A DNA stretch of 64,000 nt from Cohnella fermenti (lineage in GTDB: Bacteria > Bacillota > Bacilli > Paenibacillales > Paenibacillaceae), in assembly GCF_004801405.1 (NCBI RefSeq), contig NZ_SSOB01000001.1, positions 389,775 through 453,774 on the forward strand, written 5' to 3'. Positions 38,001 through 47,655 of this stretch are shown in pieces. A program made the position numbers and the translations under genes. The first letter of the stretch is position 1. Every line of letters starts with the position of its first letter. The notes under the pieces are model-generated. The model searched no databases, had not been told where the DNA came from, and worked only from the letters and a program-made list of their open reading frames with translations.

Positions 38001-38281
38001 CTCATGGCCAGGAGGTAACGGCGGGCACGGTGACGATTACCGCCAATCTGGTGCAGGGCGAGATTCCGGTGCCGGAGGAGACGGTACAGGTGCTGGCAGA
38101 CGGTGTTCCGGTGAGCTTCCAATGGGTCGGCTCGAGCATTGCCGCTTCCGTTGGGATGGAGCCGGGCACGCATACGGTGACGGTGAAGGGCTTCGACGTG
38201 AACGGGAGGCTCGTGTCCGCCAAGTCCGTGGTGGCGGCAATTGAGGAGGCTTGCGAGGAGCCGGAATCGGGCAGCCCATGA
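35045..38281 (+). CDS. Secreted GH39-like multi-domain glycoside hydrolase
   Basis: Secreted 1078-residue protein. A signal peptide (KKWLAMIWILALLGQAAPVAAA) precedes a CBM6/CBM35-like module (about 25-185), a linker and Ig-like part (190-285), and a clan-A (beta/alpha)8 barrel (about 290-600). The barrel contains WEFWNEPDIG, giving the acid/base Glu at about 402, and YASEVGVSL, giving the likely nucleophile Glu at about 509. This layout resembles GH39 and related families. A C-terminal beta module (815-975) resembles CBM11 or CIA30 folds, and an Ig-like domain ends the protein. GTG 35045 follows GGAGGAGGG. Its stop overlaps the ATG of the rhamnosidase gene, so the two are coupled. The exact substrate is unknown; the partner suggests a rhamnose-containing glycan. 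Confidence 0.83.
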   Translation: MKKWLAMIWILALLGQAAPVAAAESAAIRVEGENYSYANQTPVSLTERDKTNIKTTEISNQDHFQYKSATSTLPASGYIVSYTVSVPEAGAYSLEIMASPLSNSNHSPYQLKVNEGEYADVTTADAVKIGQIDTPANIFYKYKLQPVILMEGSNTISFRILNGRSSDGRVFFFLDYFELAKLPWELTRITANAPNHVFEEQDTKEVTIRFTEETKSVHEVVYSVADYYGATVLSGSAALPPGASVYTFELPSLARGHYTVTAEADGNGRVLKEYLSVVMNESERASYSATPFAVDVAGGFLVSKDKIGDYARALRLTGVKYARERLPWGTVGAVYGTDDFSTYDAYNAAYAANGIRVLEMGHSAPAWTKEEGKKLPNDLLAAYQYAKTASARYGAEADWEFWNEPDIGYTADSETADQYAAYLKASALGVRDSGTSSLVSLAGIAYPPGSYVDLLMQNDADDYVDIYNFHGHRKGDTDTKLIDLPPTFQVNKEFIEGYGLANKRIYASEVGVSLSLQDGEENLTMEQMRKQARYLSTSAVESLAMGVDKHFWFVFPHYMEKGLSWGSFTAQHTPYAWVNAQSAITHALGEGTYMGKLAGLPEGVDSYVFRDGTDSVVAFWSEESTPFALETGYAQGMLTDIMGNDAELASANGSFALTAGPDIQYLRVSGDVGGLTAPYYGQSFAAPAELSAADRVVLTQRYPAAGAEQAKSKGYLLDRTSATTIEVDVYNFNDTTVSGVVYGAAYGGWSLAAPSQSVTVAPFGKETLAFTLEGSSQVLADAGAPVVFAAEIGGDRTSRSLALVASNEVTVVQPSLVVPDYDQPGLWDNNVSSGTTLTTSSPESGVIQFDLQMGDGDKWAYPNFVLPDNASFADTEGVVFDVYFPEPVAGVVVRSFMYESNGAGYFTLNGLNPVGGWQQFKIPWSDFSSFGTPDDNFHLDPEEIRSFSIGLNTATEKNLSFRVRNLGVYTQPDTGIYSKIADLLPAHGQEVTAGTVTITANLVQGEIPVPEETVQVLADGVPVSFQWVGSSIAASVGMEPGTHTVTVKGFDVNGRLVSAKSVVAAIEEACEEPESGSP

Positions 38282-40572
38282 ATATGGATAAACGGCCGAT
38301 CGAGGAGGGCGGAAGGTGCGGGGACTGCGCGGACGATAGCGAACCGCGGCATGGGGAATGGCACGGGCAGTGGATAGCGGACCCGCGATTGATTCGGCTT
38401 GAACCGCTTCCTGTTTATCATAGGGAGCATGACAAACGGAGCTTAAGCGGTCATGAACCGACGTTGGCGAACCAGCATATGCTCGTACGCAAGCGCGTTC
38501 GGCTGGAGAAGACATGCCGCGAAGCCTGGATGCGAATAACCGCAGACGATTATTACAAGCTTTATATTAATGGGAGTTTGGCAGGTCAGGGGCCGGCACA
38601 GAGCTATTCTCATCATTATTACTATAATCAATATGAGATAAGCTCTTACCTGCAGCCGGGCGATAACGTCATTGCCGTTCATCTCTACTACCACGGGCTC
38701 ATTTGCCGTTCCTACAGCAGCGGGGATAACCGACAGGGGATGATCGCCGAGCTCTGGGGAGACGGTCGGCTGCTCGCGGCCACCGACGAGAGCTGGAGAT
38801 ACTCTCGGGCGGAAGAATACGGGGAGGCGGAGATCGTCGGCTACAACACCCAATTTGCAGAAAATGTGGATCTGAGGAAACGAAGCAAGGGTTGGCGAAC
38901 TCCCGGGTTTGACGATTCTGCCTGGCCGACGGCAACTGTTCATCCGCAGCACGGGCATAGCCTGGTGAATCAGCCGACACCGACTGTGGAAGTGTACAAG
39001 CGATATCCTTCTACGGTTCGACCGATAGAAGGAGGCGTCTTCCTGGACTTCGGCACTCTGTTGACCGGCCAGGTCCGAGCAGTCGTCACCGGGCCGGTCG
39101 GCGCGAGTGTCGAGATCCGATACGGCGAGGAGTTGGACGAGCAGGGGCGGGTACGTTGGAAAATGCGCTGCAGCTGCGTCTATCGGGACACGTGGATTCT
39201 GTCGGGCGAGGAAGAGGAGCTGGAGGCGTACGATTACAAGTCGTTCCGCTATGCCGAGATTGTTGCCGGCCCGCAGAGCCCGCAGGTGAGCTTGCCGGTC
39301 TCGTCCATAGCAGCCGTGGTTCGTCACTATCCCTATCCCGAGGAAGCCTGCCGGTTCGAGTCCTCAAGCTCCCGCCTCAATGCCATCTGGGCAATCTGCG
39401 CCAACGGAATTCGGTACGGCACGCAAGAAAATTACGTAGACTGCCCCTCTCGCGAGAAGGGGCAGTATCTGGGCGACAATACCGTCATTACCCACGCTCA
39501 CGCTTATTTGTCCGGAGACCTGCGTATGTATCGGAAAGCGCTGCAGGAATTCTCCCTTCTGGCCGAGGAGGTGTGTCCGGGACTGATGGCTGTGGCTCCC
39601 GGTCACCACATGCAGGAGATAGCCGACTTCTCCCTGCAATGGCCGATGCAACTGCTGCGATATTATCGAATGAGCGGAGATCTGGCCTTTCTCCGCTCCA
39701 TGGCTCCGATAGCGGAAGGGGTAATCGGATACTTCGCTCAATACTTGGGGGAGGACGGACTGCTCTATTCCGTCAACGGGAAGTGGAATTTGGTCGATTG
39801 GCCGGACAACCTTCGGGATGGCTATGACTTCAACCTTGCCAACGGTCATGCCGACGGCTGCCACAATGTGATCAACAGCTTCTATTACGGCGCATTGGAG
39901 GCGGTGAAGGAGATCCGGCAAGCTCTGGGGCTCCCGGCCGACCTGCAGGAGCTGGCGGAGTTCCGCAATTCCTTCCGCGAGCGCTTCTATCGAGAAGATC
40001 GAAGACTGTTCGCTGACGCGGCCGAGTCGGAGCATTGCTCCCTCCACGCCAATGCGCTGCCTCTTCTCTTCGGACTGGCACCGGAGAAGGCGCGGGATTC
40101 TATCGTGGCGTTGATTCGCCGGAAACGTCTCAGTTGCGGCGTTTATATGGCTTACTTTGTCCTCAAGGCCTTGGCGGCGGCGGGTGAATACGATCTGCTC
40201 TACGAGTTGATCGTGTCGGAGGATCTCCATTCCTGGAACACGATGCTGGAGGAAGGAGCCACCGCCTGCTTCGAGACTTGGTCCAAGGAGCTGAAGTGGA
40301 ATACGAGCTTGTGCCATCCCTGGGCAAGCTCGCCGATCCCGCTCTTTATTGAAGAGATTGCCGGCCTCTCTCCGCTTGCTCCGGGGTGGACGTTCATTGC
40401 CTTTGACCCGCATATTCCGGATTCGCTGGAATGGTTCCGCCTGGCCATCCCTACCCCGGAAGGCGAGATTCGCTTGGAGTGCAGAGCCGGAGAGGTCAAG
40501 CTTGTTGTTCCGGACCATTGCGCCGTCATCCGCACAACTCAAGATGCAGGCCGGGGCAGCGCGATGGAATAG
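38278..40572 (+). CDS. GH78 alpha-L-rhamnosidase-like protein
   Basis: Glycoside hydrolase family 78-type protein, 764 residues, no signal peptide, so it acts in the cytoplasm. N-terminal sandwich domains contain WMRITADDYYKLYINGSLAGQGPAQSY and VFLDFGTLLTGQVRAVV. The catalytic (alpha/alpha)6 barrel includes NYVDCPSREKGQYLGDNTVI, the counterpart of DCPQRERLGWTGD in classical rhamnosidases, and ATACFETWSKELKWNTSLCHPWASSP. The start ATG 38278 overlaps the TGA of the preceding gene (ATGA). It should remove terminal rhamnose, or a related sugar, from imported oligosaccharides. Confidence 0.87.
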   Translation: MNMDKRPIEEGGRCGDCADDSEPRHGEWHGQWIADPRLIRLEPLPVYHREHDKRSLSGHEPTLANQHMLVRKRVRLEKTCREAWMRITADDYYKLYINGSLAGQGPAQSYSHHYYYNQYEISSYLQPGDNVIAVHLYYHGLICRSYSSGDNRQGMIAELWGDGRLLAATDESWRYSRAEEYGEAEIVGYNTQFAENVDLRKRSKGWRTPGFDDSAWPTATVHPQHGHSLVNQPTPTVEVYKRYPSTVRPIEGGVFLDFGTLLTGQVRAVVTGPVGASVEIRYGEELDEQGRVRWKMRCSCVYRDTWILSGEEEELEAYDYKSFRYAEIVAGPQSPQVSLPVSSIAAVVRHYPYPEEACRFESSSSRLNAIWAICANGIRYGTQENYVDCPSREKGQYLGDNTVITHAHAYLSGDLRMYRKALQEFSLLAEEVCPGLMAVAPGHHMQEIADFSLQWPMQLLRYYRMSGDLAFLRSMAPIAEGVIGYFAQYLGEDGLLYSVNGKWNLVDWPDNLRDGYDFNLANGHADGCHNVINSFYYGALEAVKEIRQALGLPADLQELAEFRNSFRERFYREDRRLFADAAESEHCSLHANALPLLFGLAPEKARDSIVALIRRKRLSCGVYMAYFVLKALAAAGEYDLLYELIVSEDLHSWNTMLEEGATACFETWSKELKWNTSLCHPWASSPIPLFIEEIAGLSPLAPGWTFIAFDPHIPDSLEWFRLAIPTPEGEIRLECRAGEVKLVVPDHCAVIRTTQDAGRGSAME

Positions 40573-40664
40573 TCAATGAAGCCCGGGGAGGGTTAACTCC
40601 AGATTAAGCCCCACGCTATGCGTGGGAGAACGGAATAGGAAGAGCCGATGCCGATGACGGAAAA

Positions 40665-40723
40665 GCCCTCCTCTGCTATACTGGCTACGGTTTCGCAGGC
40701 CAAAGTCAGCAGCAGAGGAGGGC
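40665..40723 (+). promoter_or_regulatory. Hairpin sequestering the tnpA ribosome binding site
   Basis: GCCCTCCTCTGCT at 40665-40677 is perfectly complementary to AGCAGAGGAGGGC at 40711-40723, and the second arm contains the GGAGG Shine-Dalgarno of tnpA (start 40728). This should block translation and keep transposase low, a control known for IS200. Confidence 0.85.
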
Positions 40724-40727
40724 ATCC

Positions 40728-41144
40728 ATGGACAATTCGAGTCTATCACATACGAAATGGGATTGCACGTACCACATCGTATTCATCCCCAAATACAGGC
40801 GCAAGGTCATGTACGGGGAATTGCGAAATGATATTCGCGAAATTATCAAAAAGCTGTGCGAGTACAGAGAAGTCGCGATTGTAGAAGGAAGCGTCTGTGC
40901 TGATCACATCCATCTCTGTGTCAAAATCCCGCCAAAGACGAGTGTGTCGGAGTTTATTGGCTACTTGAAAGGGAAAAGCGCACTGATGATATTTGATCGG
41001 CATCCCGAGTACCGCCAGAAAGGAAACCGACATTTCTGGGCAAAGGGATACTACGTAAACACCGTAGGGAGAAATGAGGCTGAGATTCGCAAATACATCC
41101 AGAACCAAGTAAAAGCGGATCAACTCGAAGATAAAAAGCAATAA
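40728..41144 (+). CDS. tnpA: IS200/IS605 family transposase TnpA
   Basis: Y1 HUH transposase, 138 residues, full length. The metal-binding HUH motif is HIHLCV (DHIHLCVKIPP) and the catalytic Tyr lies in the helix beginning YYVNTVGRNEAEIRKYIQNQ. The N-terminus KWDCTYHIVFIPKYRRKVMYG is diagnostic. It cuts and rejoins single-stranded DNA at the terminal hairpins. Its ribosome binding site is hidden by a 13-bp inverted repeat upstream. No tnpB accompanies it. Confidence 0.95.
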   Translation: MDNSSLSHTKWDCTYHIVFIPKYRRKVMYGELRNDIREIIKKLCEYREVAIVEGSVCADHIHLCVKIPPKTSVSEFIGYLKGKSALMIFDRHPEYRQKGNRHFWAKGYYVNTVGRNEAEIRKYIQNQVKADQLEDKKQ

Positions 41145-41540
41145 TGCTGCCCCTTTAGGGGCAGCAAGCGAAAATGGCTTGCGAAACTACGCCTTTAGGC
41201 GTTGCCAGTACCAGGCCCCTTATAGGGGCAAAATCAAGCCACCCGTTGAACGGGTGGTCCGTGACTATATAAGCTGAACGAATGAATCTATCCCAGTAAG
41301 TTAAAACCGCATATCGCTGCGGACCGGAAGTACTTGATCGACTGCCCGGCTATGTGAAATTTCACATTCGTTGGTCTCGTCTGGCCCAGAACGAATGAAT
41401 AAACATGAAATTCCGGCTACATTTCGTGACCTGGGTCCACATTGCGTGGGGCATCGAAACAGATGAGTCCGTTAAGTTTCCTAGTTCAACTTGTATAGCT
41501 CGCCTACGATGTACAAGGACGTGCCGGCAGTAGTTAATGG

Positions 41541-42391
41541 ATTTCAATCCACGCAACCCATACGGGTTGCGACGGCGGCAACACGCCGGAAACTCCGGCC
41601 AACAAGTGATTTCAATCCACGCAACCCATACGGGTTGCGACCCGCGATCACGCCGTAAACGACCACGCAGCCAATCGCATTTCAATCCACGCAACCCATA
41701 CGGGTTGCGACGTCGTGCCATCCGATGCAACATCCAGTTGCGGTTTCGGATTTCAATCCACGCAACCCATACGGGTTGCGACGTATGTCACATCCTCAAC
41801 ATCCACTTTGAAAATATTTCAATCCACGCAACCCATACGGGTTGCGACTTTTGACCGTGCCGGCGCTGATGATCTCGTCCACATTTCAATCCACGCAACC
41901 CATACGGGTTGCGACGCCGTAGCCGAAGTAGCATCAACAACCAAATCCGAATTTCAATCCACGCAACCCATACGGGTTGCGACGAGGAGATCAAAAACGA
42001 GGAGACATTCGACCTAGAATTTCAATCCACGCAACCCATACGGGTTGCGACCCGATCGGCTGAAGCCGAACGACAAAGGGCTAGAGATTTCAATCCACGC
42101 AACCCATACGGGTTGCGACGACCCAACGGATTCCGGGGCGAGAACTCGTTCGCACATTTCAATCCACGCAACCCATACGGGTTGCGACCGGGAAGTTCAG
42201 CTCATGCGGACGATCTACCGCCGATTTCAATCCACGCAACCCATACGGGTTGCGACATCGACTGGATAGACAGCACGATCGCGGAACTTGAATTTCAATC
42301 CACGCAACCCATACGGGTTGCGACTGAATTACTACGTGGGCAACCAGTGGATCGGCTGATTTCAATCCACGCAACCCATACGGGTTGCGAC
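41541..42391 (-). CRISPR. CRISPR array B (13 repeats)
   Basis: Thirteen 33-nt repeats with the same core as array A (CACGCAACCCATACGGGTTG) and twelve spacers of 33-36 nt. All repeats appear perfect, including the leftmost, so the degenerate old end seen in A, C and E is missing. It could have been lost near the IS200 insertion 270 bp to the left. The leader is on the right and transcription is leftwards. Confidence 0.97.
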
Positions 42392-42680
42392 AGCGCCGCA
42401 GATGAGCCCTTGCGAGAGTAAGGCTCAGGGCAGCAAAAGTGCGAATGGAGAAATAAGGACCACAAAGAGAAGCTAAAAATCCCCTCAAAAACCTGCCAGC
42501 CCAGTTGTGGTGCGTGGTGCGAATCCCCCCGGAAAACCATGTGAGCTTGCCATTCGCACCAAGGCATTAAACCGAAAGTACGCTATTATGGCAGCCTGCG
42601 TTTATGCAGATCAAGAATCATTTTACCATCGATATACAGGGGGATGCACCTTCATTTACCAAATACGGGTATGGCTATAA
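42392..42680 (-). promoter_or_regulatory. CRISPR leader B
   Basis: Leader of the second subfamily (shared with D, E and F), beginning AGCGCCGCAGATGAGCCC, with the same GTGCGAAT motifs as the other leaders. Its distal half reads ACCGAAAGTACGCTATTAT and then ATTTTACCATCGATATACAG, conserved in E and F. From its end to 42915 there is AT-rich sequence with no recognisable gene. Confidence 0.8.
42585..42614 (-). promoter_or_regulatory. Promoter of CRISPR array B
   Basis: On the minus strand TTGATC (42614-42609) is followed after 18 bp by CATAAT (42590-42585). The -10 element is kept as GATAAT in leaders E and F, at nearly the same distance (about 190 bp) from the first repeat. Confidence 0.55.
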
Positions 42681-42915
42681 AGAAAATCGTGCTATCACTT
42701 GCCATAGAGAATTCCGCGTATTTACAAAGTTGAAACCATTCAAATTCCAACGTCGATTATAAGAGAAGCAGTGACTTCTATGCTAATAAGTAGCTGTTGT
42801 TATTACAAGTTAGCATGAAGACGTGTATCGTCGGGAAGGAGGGGCGCAAAATGAAAATGGGCACGTAAGAAGTAACTGTTCAGTAGGATATTCTTAAAAA
42901 TCAATTTCATTGTGA

Positions 42916-43221
42916 TTACCCTATCAATACATAGCCGTCATTAATAATTTGGTTGATGAACCCACTTTTATCCTTCTGTTCTTCTAATAAAATAGGTTCG
43001 ATTCTTAAATCCAGGTTTCTTCTTAGACGAAAGAGCTTCGCTTCTGTGTCTAGAAAATCTTCATCAATTCGGTCCACAATTACGGCGATATCGATATCAC
43101 TGTCATTATTTTGATTTCCTTTGACCTGTGAGCCATATAGAATGACCTTCGTTACTGGTAATTCATTTGCAACCAATTCGGCGTAGTTTTTTGCGATTTC
43201 TATAACTGAGTTACTATCCAT
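42916..43221 (-). CDS. MNT-type nucleotidyltransferase antitoxin
   Basis: Minimal nucleotidyltransferase, 101 residues. The motif LYGSQVKGNQNNDSDIDIAVIVD gives the GS and DxD metal-binding residues of the polymerase-beta superfamily. ATG 43221 is chosen because GAGGAG lies just upstream; the longer frame adds an unlikely N-terminus. It overlaps the end of the HEPN gene by 22 bp. In HEPN/MNT modules the MNT protein modifies or neutralises the HEPN RNase. It lies between CRISPR arrays B and C and is much more AT-rich than the sugar genes. Confidence 0.87.
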   Translation of the reverse strand: MDSNSVIEIAKNYAELVANELPVTKVILYGSQVKGNQNNDSDIDIAVIVDRIDEDFLDTEAKLFRLRRNLDLRIEPILLEEQKDKSGFINQIINDGYVLIG

Positions 43222-43586
43222 ATTCTCATCTCCTCGGTTTGGCTGAGAATTTTTTTGCACCTTTCCAATGTTAACGATTTCATAATTCGTTCCTTATCAG
43301 TTGGATATCTAGCCTCGACATTCAGTGGTTCTAAAAGGTCTAACAGATCTTTCTGTTCTTCGCTCATTTTATCGTAAAGGCCAGAGGTTCTTGCAAGGAT
43401 GGACAGATTGTGTGAACGTGGGGCCGCTTCTTGAGTAAGTTTTGTAATTGCTGCCTTTATAGTCTTCTCGATCACTTGGTGGCAAATAAAACCAACATAT
43501 AAGTATCTGCCGGTACTTAGCATCGCTTTTGCAGTCTCGATATCATATTCAGCCAACTCTAACCAGTAATTCACTTTGTCATCCAT
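43200..43586 (-). CDS. HEPN-domain toxin
   Basis: HEPN family protein, 128 residues, helical. The pattern WLELAEYDIETAKAMLSTGRYLYVGFICHQVIEKTIKAAI followed by PRSHNLSILA is typical of the HEPN partner of MNT proteins; the Arg/His pair there would form the RNase site. ATG 43586 has GAGGTG upstream. It is the first gene of a two-gene toxin-antitoxin or abortive-infection module with the overlapping MNT gene. Confidence 0.87.
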   Translation of the reverse strand: MDDKVNYWLELAEYDIETAKAMLSTGRYLYVGFICHQVIEKTIKAAITKLTQEAAPRSHNLSILARTSGLYDKMSEEQKDLLDLLEPLNVEARYPTDKERIMKSLTLERCKKILSQTEEMRIWIVTQL

Positions 43587-43736
43587 AACACACCTCAATT
43601 TGAAAAGATAAAGGGAGTATTAACGTGCTGCATTATAAAGGGGAGGGGGCTCACCGTATCTTTTGTAAGAAAAATTCACATAGAAAATGCGGATTGTGAC
43701 ACGATTACTCGGTGCTTACAATTTGGAATATTGCAG

Positions 43737-46700
43737 ATTTCAATCCACACACCCCATACGGAATGAGATATATGAATAAGGTTACCTTAATCAAACTAGG
43801 ATTTCAATCCACACATCCTGTTTGGGTTGCCACGAGTTATGGGGAAAAGTGGAATCGGTATACAATCCACGCAACCCATACGGGTTGCGACTCCAGATTC
43901 TCCACGGTGAGGCTTCGGTTATAGATTTCAATCCACGCAACCCATACGGGTTGCGACACGGATACGCGGCCCCATAACCGATCCACTCCTGATTTCAATC
44001 CACGCAACCCATACGGGTTGCGACGACAACGGCGTTCGCATCTGGTCCGAGTGGGCCGATATTTCAATCCACGCAACCCATACGGGTTGCGACTCCGGAG
44101 GCAACCGCAGGCGCAGAGCCAGTGACATTTCAATCCACGCAACCCATACGGGTTGCGACCGGTTATGTTATTGACGCCGGGCAGTAGGTGAATATTTCAA
44201 TCCACGCAACCCATACGGGTTGCGACTTCGGCTTCTTCTTGGCTGCTGTTCTGGCATCTGGATTTCAATCCACGCAACCCATACGGGTTGCGACGTCATC
44301 CGGTATCGTCAGGCGATTGTCCCGGTAATTTCAATCCACGCAACCCATACGGGTTGCGACTTACTTGGACTTGTTTGGCCAAGTACGATTTTTGATTTCA
44401 ATCCACGCAACCCATACGGGTTGCGACATGACCATGTTTTGATGAGGAGGCAACCAATCATATTTCAATCCACGCAACCCATACGGGTTGCGACATGTCA
44501 AGCGCGTGACACGTCGCTATGGGAAGGTATTTCAATCCACGCAACCCATACGGGTTGCGACGACAGCGGCACAGCGTGCGGTATTTGCCGGAGAGGATTT
44601 CAATCCACGCAACCCATACGGGTTGCGACAGGTGATGGTATTCGTTGCCCGGAACCGGATCTCATTTCAATCCACGCAACCCATACGGGTTGCGACGCGG
44701 ATATGCCGGCGTGGTGACGGGGCTCACCTCATTTCAATCCACGCAACCCATACGGGTTGCGACGTCGGATGAGGAGCGGATGCGCCGGATGATGGAAATT
44801 TCAATCCACGCAACCCATACGGGTTGCGACGAGCGACTGGAGCCGCTTGCCGAATCCGGAATAGATTTCAATCCACGCAACCCATACGGGTTGCGACTGG
44901 GCAGATCGTTTGTGTTATTACGAATGGCGAGGAAGATTTCAATCCACGCAACCCATACGGGTTGCGACGACGTACCTCATGACGAAGCTCGCGCTTAAGA
45001 TGATATTTCAATCCACGCAACCCATACGGGTTGCGACCGAAATCAGAGACATCCTTGCCGAATGGTTTGCATTTCAATCCACGCAACCCATACGGGTTGC
45101 GACCGATTAATCTCCTCTCGCAACTGATCGGCCAGAAGATTTCAATCCACGCAACCCATACGGGTTGCGACAAATTTGGGTATGGGAGGCGATTAGCCAT
45201 CCGTGATTTCAATCCACGCAACCCATACGGGTTGCGACGAGGAGTGATGCGCCTTCTTCTTTTTCTGGTTTATTTCAATCCACGCAACCCATACGGGTTG
45301 CGACGCCCAGTTCGCTTTACCGATGCCGACGTCCACGATATTTCAATCCACGCAACCCATACGGGTTGCGACTAATTTGCGATCGGCCATGCTCCGTTGT
45401 GAAAAAATTTCAATCCACGCAACCCATACGGGTTGCGACCCGATGCGTCACGGGCGGCCAACGTCGAAGCCGTCATTTCAATCCACGCAACCCATACGGG
45501 TTGCGACGTTACCAGCATAGTGGGATTTCTTCGCCAGCGCCATTTCAATCCACGCAACCCATACGGGTTGCGACGACGGCGACGCGGCACTCCAGGCCGT
45601 AGTAGCTATTTCAATCCACGCAACCCATACGGGTTGCGACGTTGGAGCGGATGCCCATCAAAATCCAGGGCAAGATTTCAATCCACGCAACCCATACGGG
45701 TTGCGACCGAAGCGCTTGAGCGCCCAGGGTTGACCGAGGTCCAATTTCAATCCACGCAACCCATACGGGTTGCGACAGTTGGGCGAGCCTCTTTACCTAT
45801 CGCCAGAAATGATTTCAATCCACGCAACCCATACGGGTTGCGACCAGGAGACGGCCGCGCCGGTCGAATTCTGGTTCGAATTTCAATCCACGCAACCCAT
45901 ACGGGTTGCGACCACACCTTGGCCTTAGCCCTCTCAATATACTGTTATTTCAATCCACGCAACCCATACGGGTTGCGACGAATCTCATCTGGCATAAGCT
46001 CGTCCGAGGAACGATTTCAATCCACGCAACCCATACGGGTTGCGACCTTGGTCCGTGGCGAGAATGACTGGTCCATGGAATTTCAATCCACGCAACCCAT
46101 ACGGGTTGCGACGAGCTGAAGTACGGGCACCTGAAGACGGCAAGGCTATTTCAATCCACGCAACCCATACGGGTTGCGACTCGTGTCCGTCACGAGTTTC
46201 GGGTAGTACACCACATTTCAATCCACGCAACCCATACGGGTTGCGACGCTCATAAAAATGGAAATACTTATCTCCAAATATAATTTCAATCCACGCAACC
46301 CATACGGGTTGCGACGGTCGTAAAACTCCATCGTTCCCATGTTCGATTCGGCATTTCAATCCACGCAACCCATACGGGTTGCGACATCGGCCCAGCCGTC
46401 CCGAATGCTGCGGAGACGCGATTTCAATCCACGCAACCCATACGGGTTGCGACACCTCTCATCATCCCACGGTAGAGCGTCCAACTCATTTCAATCCACG
46501 CAACCCATACGGGTTGCGACCTGCGCCATCATCACCACTCCCTGACGATTCGCATTTCAATCCACGCAACCCATACGGGTTGCGACACGGTCACGAAGGA
46601 GACGGCGAAATGTACGCGAAATTTCAATCCACGCAACCCATACGGGTTGCGACACGCAGGTTCCGGAAAAGGTGGCGGAGGATCGTTTATTTCAATCCAC

Positions 46701-47264
46701 GCAACCCATACGGGTTGCGACCAGGCCGGGGGCCTGGAATGTGGTCGGGGTGCGAATTTCAATCCACGCAACCCATACGGGTTGCGACAAGTGGTTACGT
46801 GAGTACGAATTTTATATCAAGGAATTTCAATCCACGCAACCCATACGGGTTGCGACCCGCGCGCGTCGTCCAATTCCTTCGCGAGACGTATTTCAATCCA
46901 CGCAACCCATACGGGTTGCGACTCCCTTTCCGTGAAAATAAAAACGCCCTCGAGACATTTCAATCCACGCAACCCATACGGGTTGCGACGAGCTGGCACA
47001 CTGGGATCACGACAATGATTATCTATTTCAATCCACGCAACCCATACGGGTTGCGACGCCGGGACATTGGCAAGTGTCGCGGTTGATCCGTCAAAATTTC
47101 AATCCACGCAACCCATACGGGTTGCGACCGCCGACCGGTCGTAAAATGGTGCGACTACGTAACCATTTCAATCCACGCAACCCATACGGGTTGCGACCGC
47201 ATTAGAGCGCATGACAGAACGCGCAATAACAATTTCAATCCACGCAACCCATACGGGTTGCGAC
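43737..47264 (-). CRISPR. CRISPR array C (53 repeats)
   Basis: The largest array: I count 53 repeats and 52 spacers of 33-36 nt, with the same repeat as A and B. The two leftmost repeats (43737 and 43801) are clearly degenerate and the third has a changed 5' end. The spacer following the repeat at 43801 (GAGTTATGGGGAAAAGTGGA...) is nearly the same as one in array A. Leader C and the divergent cas operon are on the right, so this is the array most closely linked to the cas genes. It is transcribed leftwards. Confidence 0.97.
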
Positions 47265-47510
47265 AGCGCCTGTAGCGAGCCCTTGCGGGAGTAGGGCTCC
47301 GGGCAGCAAAAGTGCGAATGTCGAAATCAAGACCTCCAAAAGAAGCTGAAAATCCCATCAAAAACCCGCCAGCCCAAGCGTGGCGCGTGGTGCGAATCCC
47401 CCCGGAAAATCATGTGAGCTTGCCATTCGCACCAGAGATCAGCCGCGCTTCTATTCTACCATTTGCATACAGGGGATTACATCCTCTTTTTCCAAATGAG
47501 AAATTTAACC
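47265..47510 (-). promoter_or_regulatory. CRISPR leader C
   Basis: Nearly identical to leader A over about 240 bp, with the GTGCGAAT motifs and a CAGGGGATTACATCCTC distal block. The remaining 145 bp up to cas6 are AT-rich and should hold the rightward cas promoter; I see no clear -35/-10 pair. Confidence 0.8.
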
Positions 47511-47655
47511 TCCTGTTGTCACCAAGTTAGAGAAGATAACGCTTTAATAGCAGGAAGATCAGACGGAATGTAGAATAAAAGAATAAATTACCAACTTTTG
47601 TCGATCGATGGATTCAAGAATGTTACTAAAGATTTGATCTGAGGAGGTCGCTAGG

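Larger units (their letters stand above)
40603..41270 (+). mobile_element. IS200-type insertion sequence (IS200/IS605 family)
   Basis: Single-gene element carrying only tnpA. The left end has the hairpin CCCACGCTATGCGTGGG (40610-40626). The right end has CCACCCGTTGAACGGGTGG (41239-41257), with additional internal hairpins GCTGCCCC/GGGGCAGC at 41146-41165 and GCCCC/GGGGC at about 41214-41228. There are no long terminal inverted repeats and no target duplication, as expected for this family. The boundaries are approximate. The 270 bp from here to array B hold nothing I recognise. Confidence 0.8.
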
